36,288 bases of DNA from Methylobacterium amylolyticum. Its GTDB lineage: Bacteria > Pseudomonadota > Alphaproteobacteria > Rhizobiales > Beijerinckiaceae. Positions within the stretch are counted from its first letter, which is position 1. The number at the start of each line of letters is the position of its first letter. Shown here piece by piece: positions 31,687-36,288 of this stretch. The position numbers and the translations under genes were made by a program. The notes beneath the pieces were generated by a model. It saw only the letters and a program-made list of their open reading frames with translations. It had not been told where the DNA came from and did not search any database. The stretch covers positions 1 through 36,288 of the forward strand of contig NZ_JAUYZI010000052.1 of NCBI RefSeq assembly GCF_030700245.1. Reading direction: 5' to 3'.

Positions 31687-32564
31687 GTTCGAGCCGGACC
31701 GTCGAGGCCGCCGCGCGGCCGGAGACCCGCCACCGCCTCGGCCGCCTCGACGCGGTCGGCTACCTGATCTGCCTCGGCGGCATCGTCCGCCGGGAGCTGC
31801 TGCGCTTCTTCAACCAGAAGGAGCGGTTCTTCTCGGCGCTGGTGCGGCCGCTGGTCTGGCTGTTCATCTTCGCCGCGGGCTTCCGCAACACGCTCGGCGT
31901 GTCGATCGAGCCGCCCTACCAGACCTACGTGCTCTACGAGGTCTACGTGGTGCCGGGCCTCGCGGTGATGATCCAGCTCTTCAACGGCATGCAGTCGTCG
32001 CTGTCGATGGTCTACGACCGCGAGGTCGGGTCGATGAAGGTGTTGCTGACCTCGCCCTACCCGCGCTGGACGCTGCTGCTCGCCAAGCTGATCGCGGGCG
32101 TCTCGGTGTCGATCGTCCAGGCCTACGCCTTCCTGGCGGTGGCGTATTTCTGGGAGAGCGACATCCCGGCCCTCGGCTACCTCGCCGCGCTGCCGGCCTT
32201 CCTCGCGTCGGGGCTGATGCTCGGGGCGATCGGCCTGTTCCTGTCCTCGCTGGTGCGGCAACTGGAGAACTTCGCCAGCGTGATGAACTTCGTGATCTTC
32301 CCGATGTTCTTCGCCTCCTCGGCGCTCTACCCGCTGTGGCGGATCCGGGAATCGTCGGAGACGCTGTACTGGATCTGCGAGCTGAACCCGTTCAGCCACG
32401 CGGTGCAGCTCGTCCGCTTCGCCCTCTACCTGCAATTCGAGCCGCTCGCTTGCGCGGTCGTCGTCGGCACCGCGCTCGCCTTCTTCGGGATGGCGGTGGT
32501 CGCCTACGATCCCGGGCGCGGCCTGATGGCCCGGCGCGGCGGCCCGGCCGGAGAGACACCGTGA
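31683..32564 (+). CDS. lutF: LutF-like ABC-2 type permease
   Basis: This 293-residue protein has six membrane segments and the ABC-2 motifs of exporter-like permeases: RRELLRFFNQKERFFSALVRPLVWLFIF, cut near residues 36-63, SMVYDREVGSMKVLLTSPYPRW, and LNPFSHAVQLVRFALY. It pairs with LutE. The GTG start overlaps the lutE stop and its own stop overlaps the lutG ATG. ABC-2 permeases usually export, so its use with a periplasmic binding protein in lanthanide uptake is unusual and noted in the lut literature as I recall it. Confidence 0.9.
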   Translation: MSSSRTVEAAARPETRHRLGRLDAVGYLICLGGIVRRELLRFFNQKERFFSALVRPLVWLFIFAAGFRNTLGVSIEPPYQTYVLYEVYVVPGLAVMIQLFNGMQSSLSMVYDREVGSMKVLLTSPYPRWTLLLAKLIAGVSVSIVQAYAFLAVAYFWESDIPALGYLAALPAFLASGLMLGAIGLFLSSLVRQLENFASVMNFVIFPMFFASSALYPLWRIRESSETLYWICELNPFSHAVQLVRFALYLQFEPLACAVVVGTALAFFGMAVVAYDPGRGLMARRGGPAGETP

Positions 32565-33205
32565 TGCACACCATGACCCGCACGCTTCCCCTCGCCCTCG
32601 CCGTCCCCCTCGCGCTGGGGGCGGCTCCGGCCCTCGCCCAGCCGAAGGCCGACCCGGACTGGCCCTGCGTCCAGCGCAGGGTCGCCCACCTGAGCCCCGG
32701 CCAGTTCTGGACTGGGCCGGACGTCGCCGCGGCCGCCGACTGGGGCGACGACCCGCTCGCCGCGCCGCTCGCCCAGAAGATCGCCTCCCGGCGCACCGAC
32801 CTGTCCGAGGTCGACGGGCTGCTCGACGCCTACGTGGCCAAGCTCGGCGCCGACAAGGCGGCCCGGGACAAGGGGCTGACCCGCGTCTACGCGGGGGTGT
32901 TCGAGGTGCTCAACGGCGAGCGCGACAAGGTGATGAGCGGCATCGCCCGCTACGCGCAGGGCCAGCGCCGCATGGCCGAGCGCATCCGCGAGGAGGCCGA
33001 CAAGATCAGCCAGACCAAGGACGCGCCGAGCGCCACCGACGCCTCGGAACTGCCCAAGGACCAGTCGGACCAGGAGAGCCGATTCGCCTGGGACCGGCGC
33101 ATCTTCCAGGAGCGCAGCCAGTCGCTGACCTACGTCTGCGAGGTGCCGCAACTCCTGGAGCAGCGGCTCGGCGAGATCGCCCGGAAGATCCAGGCGCGCC
33201 TGTGA
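32564..33205 (+). CDS. lutG: LutG-like exported protein
   Basis: This 213-residue protein has a signal peptide (TRTLPLALAVPLALGAAPALAQ) and a helical mature part with two cysteines (DWPCVQRR and TYVCEVPQ) likely to form a disulfide. A charged coiled region spans roughly residues 128-165. No family beyond LutG position is recognised. ATG 32564 overlaps the lutF stop (TGATG); a second ATG three codons inside is equally possible. It ends the lutA-G run, 232 bases before lutH. Confidence 0.78.
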   Translation: MHTMTRTLPLALAVPLALGAAPALAQPKADPDWPCVQRRVAHLSPGQFWTGPDVAAAADWGDDPLAAPLAQKIASRRTDLSEVDGLLDAYVAKLGADKAARDKGLTRVYAGVFEVLNGERDKVMSGIARYAQGQRRMAERIREEADKISQTKDAPSATDASELPKDQSDQESRFAWDRRIFQERSQSLTYVCEVPQLLEQRLGEIARKIQARL

Positions 33206-33236
33206 GGCATTGCCGAATCATCCCGACCGGATTTGC

Positions 33237-33296
33237 TTGAACGTCCTCAACTCTTTGGAAATGCTGAAAAAACTGTGACGCGTTCGCCACGCGAAC
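33237..33296 (+). promoter_or_regulatory. Candidate lutH promoter and inverted repeat
   Basis: TTGAAC (33237-33242) and AATGCT (33260-33265) are 17 bases apart in an AT-rich patch after lutG, a fair but weak promoter match. Just downstream is a perfect GTTCGC-CAC-GCGAAC inverted repeat (33282-33296), and CGATTGCGGC recurs at 33319 and 33347. Together they suggest that lutH is regulated separately. Confidence 0.35.
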
Positions 33297-33437
33297 CCCG
33301 ATAGCGCGGTGGCGGCGCCGATTGCGGCGCGAAAGTGTCCGCCCTGCGATTGCGGCCCCCGGACCGACCCGACACACAGATCTCAAGTCCGTCGAGAAAC
33401 GGACGTCGACGGGTCAAGAATAAAGAGGGGTTTGGGG

Positions 33438-36005
33438 ATGTCGTTACGGGCGCTCAAGGGCAGCCTCGTCGCGTCGGCGTCGGTCCTGGCCGGATCGATG
33501 ATCGCGCAGCCCGCGCAAGCACAGCAATCGGTGCGGCTGGACGAGATCAGCGTCGTCGCGACCTCGCCGGTCGGCGCCGGGGGCGGGATCACCAGCCGGG
33601 CGGCGAACTTCGACGGCGTGGTGCAGGCCGGGCCGGTCCTGCCCGGGCCGGTGGTGCGGCCGCGCCTGCGCGGCTCGGAGCAGCCGCTCTGGAAGATCCC
33701 GAGCACGGTCGAGACCGTCACCGCGGAGCAGATCGCGGTCGACACCGCCACGAACAGCCCGGTCTTCACCCTGGCGCGCGTGACGCCGGGCCTGAACGTC
33801 TCGGACTCGCAGGGCAACTTCAACCGGACCGACGTGACGTATCGCGGCTTCACCGCCTCGCCGGTGCAGGGCGTGCCGCAGGGGCTGGCCGTCTACCAGA
33901 ACGGCGTGCGCATCAACGAGGCGTTCGGCGACATCGTCAACTTCGACCTGATCCCGCCGCAGGCGATCCAGCGCATCGACGTGGTCACCGGCAACCCGGT
34001 CTTCGGCCTGAACGCGCTCGGCGGCGCGATCAACATCCAGATGAAGAACGGCTTCACGTGGCAGGGCACCGAGATCACCGCCTACGGCGGCTCGGACGGC
34101 CGGGTCGCGGGCTACCTCGAGTACGGCAAGGTCAGCGGCCCCTGGAGCCTGTACTTCACCGGCGACGGCTTCAACGACCGCGGCTGGCGCTACGAGAGCC
34201 CGAGCACGATCGGCCGCGTCTACGGCGACATCGGCTACCGCACCCCCGACGCCGAGTTCCACCTGATCGGCCTGGCCGCCCGCAGCTTCTTCGGGGCCGC
34301 CGCCGCGACTCCGGTCGACTTCACCCGCTACGACAACCGGGCGATCTTCACCTACCCGCAGACCACCACCACCGAGGTCGGCACGCTCCAGCTCACCGGC
34401 CGGGTCGATCTCTCCCCGACCTGGGATCTGGCCGGCAACGCCTATTACCGGCGCTTCAGCCAGACCTACGTGGACGGCAACGACGGCAACTTCGAGAATT
34501 GCAGCACCCGCTCCAGCTTCCGCGGCTCGCTGTGCTTCGAGGATGACGGCTTCAGCCCGGGCGCCGGCCAGTCGCAGCTCGCCTTCCGCAACCAGTTCCT
34601 GATCCTCGACCGGCTCAACCAGAGCACGCCGTTCCGCGCGAACGTCCCCTACGGCACGCTGGACACCACCAAGACCGAAGCCGAGGGCTACGGCGGCTCG
34701 CTCCAGGCGGCCAACCGCGACCGGATCCTCGGCTTCGGCAACACCTTCGTGGTCGGCGGCAGCATCGACTCGGCCTATTACGGCTTCAAGTCGTCCTCGA
34801 CGCTGGGCGTGATCAACCCGAACCTCCAGATCACCACCAACCCGATCAACCCCTATTACGGGGTGGTGCCGGGGCTCGGCGGCCAGCAGATCCGCACCGC
34901 CGGCGCGCTCGGCATCGCCCCGAGCTCGGTCAGCGGCTCGAACCTGTACATGGGCCTCTACGCCCTCGACACCCTGGACGTGACCGACGCCCTGTCGCTC
35001 ACCGCGGGCGCGCGCCTGAACTTCGCGCGGATCGAGACCGAGGATCTGACCGGGTTCTCGCCGGACGTGACCGGCCGCCACTACTACAACAAGATCAACC
35101 CGGTCGCCGGCCTGACCTACCGCTTCACCCCGGCCCTGTCGCTCTACGGCAGCTACTCGGAGTCGAACCGCGCGCCGACCCCGCTCGAGCTCGCCTGCGC
35201 CAACCCCGACCGGCCCTGCCTGCTGCCGAACTCGCTGGTGGCGGACCCGCCGCTCAAGCAGGTCACCGCGCAGACCTACGAGGCGGGCTTCCGCGGCACG
35301 ATGCCGGACTTCTACGACGGCGGCCTCGTCACCTGGAAGGCCGGCGTGTTCCGCACGGATCTGGCCAACGACATCATCCAGCTCGCCACCCCCGGCAACG
35401 CCGCGCGCGGCTACTTCGTGAACGTCCCGGCCACCCAGCGCCAGGGCCTCGAAGTCGGCGCCGAGTACAGCGCCGACTGGCTGCGGGTCTACGCCAACTA
35501 CGCGCTGATCGACGCCACCTTCCAGTTCAACGGCACCCTGTCCTCGCCCAACAACCCGCTCGCCAACGACGGGGCGATCGAGGTCCGCCGCGGCAACCAA
35601 GTGCCGCTGGTGCCCAACCACCAGATCAAGGCCGGCTTCGACGTCTACGTCACGCCGCAATGGCGGTTCGGCCTGAACGTGGCGGCCTTCTCCTCGTCCT
35701 ACTTCCGGGGCGACGAGTCGAACATCAACCGCAAGCTGCCGGCCTACTATTCCGTGAACCTCACCACGAGCTATCAGGTCACGAAGAACCTGCAGGTGTT
35801 CGGCTTCGTCACCAACCTGACCAACAACCGCTACGCCACCTTCGGCACCTTCGCCGAGACCGGGCCGGTGGCCGGCAACCTGCGGATCAACGACCCGCGC
35901 ACCACGACGCTGGCCCAGCCTCTGTCGATCTACGGGGGCATCAAGTACGCCTTCGGCGCCGACCCGGTGCCGATGTCGGCGGAGCCGATCATCCGCAAGT
36001 ACTGA
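33438..36005 (+). CDS. lutH: LutH-like TonB-dependent receptor
   Basis: This 855-residue outer membrane receptor has a signal peptide (SLVASASVLAGSMIAQPAQAQ), a TonB-box-like LDEISVVAT near residue 35, a plug domain (about 80-200, IPSTVETVTAEQIAV, GFTASPVQGVPQGLAVYQNGVRIN in two parts) and a long beta barrel with typical alternating aromatic strands. It ends GIKYAF and then a short tail to IIRKY. In Methylorubrum, LutH is the lanthanide-chelate receptor of the lut system. Gene order supports that here. The ATG at 33438 follows AAAGAGGGG. Confidence 0.92.
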   Translation: MSLRALKGSLVASASVLAGSMIAQPAQAQQSVRLDEISVVATSPVGAGGGITSRAANFDGVVQAGPVLPGPVVRPRLRGSEQPLWKIPSTVETVTAEQIAVDTATNSPVFTLARVTPGLNVSDSQGNFNRTDVTYRGFTASPVQGVPQGLAVYQNGVRINEAFGDIVNFDLIPPQAIQRIDVVTGNPVFGLNALGGAINIQMKNGFTWQGTEITAYGGSDGRVAGYLEYGKVSGPWSLYFTGDGFNDRGWRYESPSTIGRVYGDIGYRTPDAEFHLIGLAARSFFGAAAATPVDFTRYDNRAIFTYPQTTTTEVGTLQLTGRVDLSPTWDLAGNAYYRRFSQTYVDGNDGNFENCSTRSSFRGSLCFEDDGFSPGAGQSQLAFRNQFLILDRLNQSTPFRANVPYGTLDTTKTEAEGYGGSLQAANRDRILGFGNTFVVGGSIDSAYYGFKSSSTLGVINPNLQITTNPINPYYGVVPGLGGQQIRTAGALGIAPSSVSGSNLYMGLYALDTLDVTDALSLTAGARLNFARIETEDLTGFSPDVTGRHYYNKINPVAGLTYRFTPALSLYGSYSESNRAPTPLELACANPDRPCLLPNSLVADPPLKQVTAQTYEAGFRGTMPDFYDGGLVTWKAGVFRTDLANDIIQLATPGNAARGYFVNVPATQRQGLEVGAEYSADWLRVYANYALIDATFQFNGTLSSPNNPLANDGAIEVRRGNQVPLVPNHQIKAGFDVYVTPQWRFGLNVAAFSSSYFRGDESNINRKLPAYYSVNLTTSYQVTKNLQVFGFVTNLTNNRYATFGTFAETGPVAGNLRINDPRTTTLAQPLSIYGGIKYAFGADPVPMSAEPIIRKY

Positions 36006-36042
36006 TCGCAGCCGGGACCGATCGCAGCAGCACCGGGGTTCG

Positions 36043-36074
36043 GGAGCCGCGCGCCGCAAGGCGCGCGGCTCCTT
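36043..36074 (+). terminator. Strong hairpin after lutH
   Basis: A perfect 13-bp stem (GGAGCCGCGCGCC / GGCGCGCGGCTCC) with a GCAA loop lies 37 bases after the lutH stop and ends with TT. This is the clearest terminator in the window, though the U-run is short. Confidence 0.75.
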
Positions 36075-36117
36075 CCGCGTCGGCCGCGCCGCCGGTCCCG
36101 GACGGCGGCCAGACGAT

Positions 36118-36151
36118 TTCCCTTGACTTTTTTCCTTTTACATGCTCATTG
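36118..36151 (+). promoter_or_regulatory. AT-rich patch with a TTGACT box after lutH
   Basis: TTGACT at 36123-36128 is a good -35 match within a T-rich stretch unlike the surroundings. The -10 position 17 bases on (TCATTG) is poor. It may start transcription of a gene beyond the window end. No gene start is seen before 36288. Confidence 0.25.
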
Positions 36152-36288
36152 TCCTTCACCTGCCGCCCGGCGCCGAGGGAGCGATCCCAGGGGCGTCCAG
36201 CAGGGATCCGCGCTGGACTGAGCGCGGGTTTGGGCGGCGGGGCGGTGCCCGCGGGGTCAGGCTTCAGTCGGCCGGCCACCCGGGCGGC

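Noticed and set aside
33444..36059. An 871-residue open frame on the minus strand opposite lutH
   Set aside because: Same shadow effect; composition is Val/Gly/Ala/Arg-rich with no motif, and the plus strand holds a full TonB-dependent receptor.
35989..36279. A 96-residue minus-strand frame at the window end
   Set aside because: It runs through the lutH terminator hairpin, has no recognisable domain and no clear ribosome site.
36006..36288. A lanmodulin gene directly after lutH
   Set aside because: No EF-hand-type sequence (DPDxDGT) is encoded on either strand here; it could only lie beyond the window.

Overview
This window is very GC-rich, with codon third positions almost all G or C. It reads as the chromosome of a methylotrophic alphaproteobacterium, most likely Methylobacterium/Methylorubrum or a close relative. 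The strongest reasons are a complete lanthanide utilisation and transport (lut) cluster, a methanofuran/tetrahydromethanopterin (H4MPT) type biosynthesis operon, an MxaD-like periplasmic protein, and a propionyl-CoA carboxylase alpha subunit. No rRNA, tRNA or CRISPR array is visible.

Layout. 1-1.2 kb: an IS110-family recombinase gene beside a perfect 32-bp palindrome. 1.2-7.9 kb: housekeeping and accessory metabolism: HDAC-like deacetylase, L,D-transpeptidase lipoprotein, a small unknown protein, pccA, two coupled tiny membrane proteins, gamma-glutamylcyclotransferase, acylphosphatase, DUF599 and DUF3253 proteins. 7.8-10.1 kb, minus strand: YdcF-like protein, RraA-like protein, glutathione transferase. 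10.1-13.0 kb: the EF-P beta-lysylation set, epmA-epmB on the minus strand divergent from efp. 13.0-20.3 kb: an acyltransferase-like membrane protein, a double cold-shock protein, DUF192, a dienelactone hydrolase-like protein, a response regulator, a YciF-like protein, an alpha/beta-hydrolase that lacks its serine, and several small genes. 20.3-21.7 kb: an accessory patch with an inverted repeat, then a two-gene module of a RelE/ParE-like small protein and a Shedu-like (DUF4263) nuclease.

21.8-27.4 kb, minus strand: one tightly packed operon, read as DUF2380-like exported protein, mfnB, mfnE, a dihydropteroate-synthase-like DUF6513 protein, DUF447, an MxaD-like protein and a YVTN beta-propeller. 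Many of its start and stop codons overlap. 27.6-33.2 kb, plus strand and divergent from it: lutABCDEFG (periplasmic binding protein, beta-propeller, cupredoxin-fold protein, small exported protein, ABC ATPase, ABC-2 permease, exported protein). lutH, a TonB-dependent receptor, follows from 33.4 kb with its own leader and a strong terminator. Together these two blocks join lanthanide acquisition, periplasmic methanol oxidation accessories and C1-carrier cofactor synthesis.

The points most worth a second look are: a GC-rich intergenic-type repeat that entered lutD in frame and moved its signal peptide about 80 residues inward; a related repeat inside mfnE; the RelE-like/Shedu-like module; and the EF-P modification set. 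Gene names for the lut and mfn genes rest on recalled gene order and family likeness, not on a database search.
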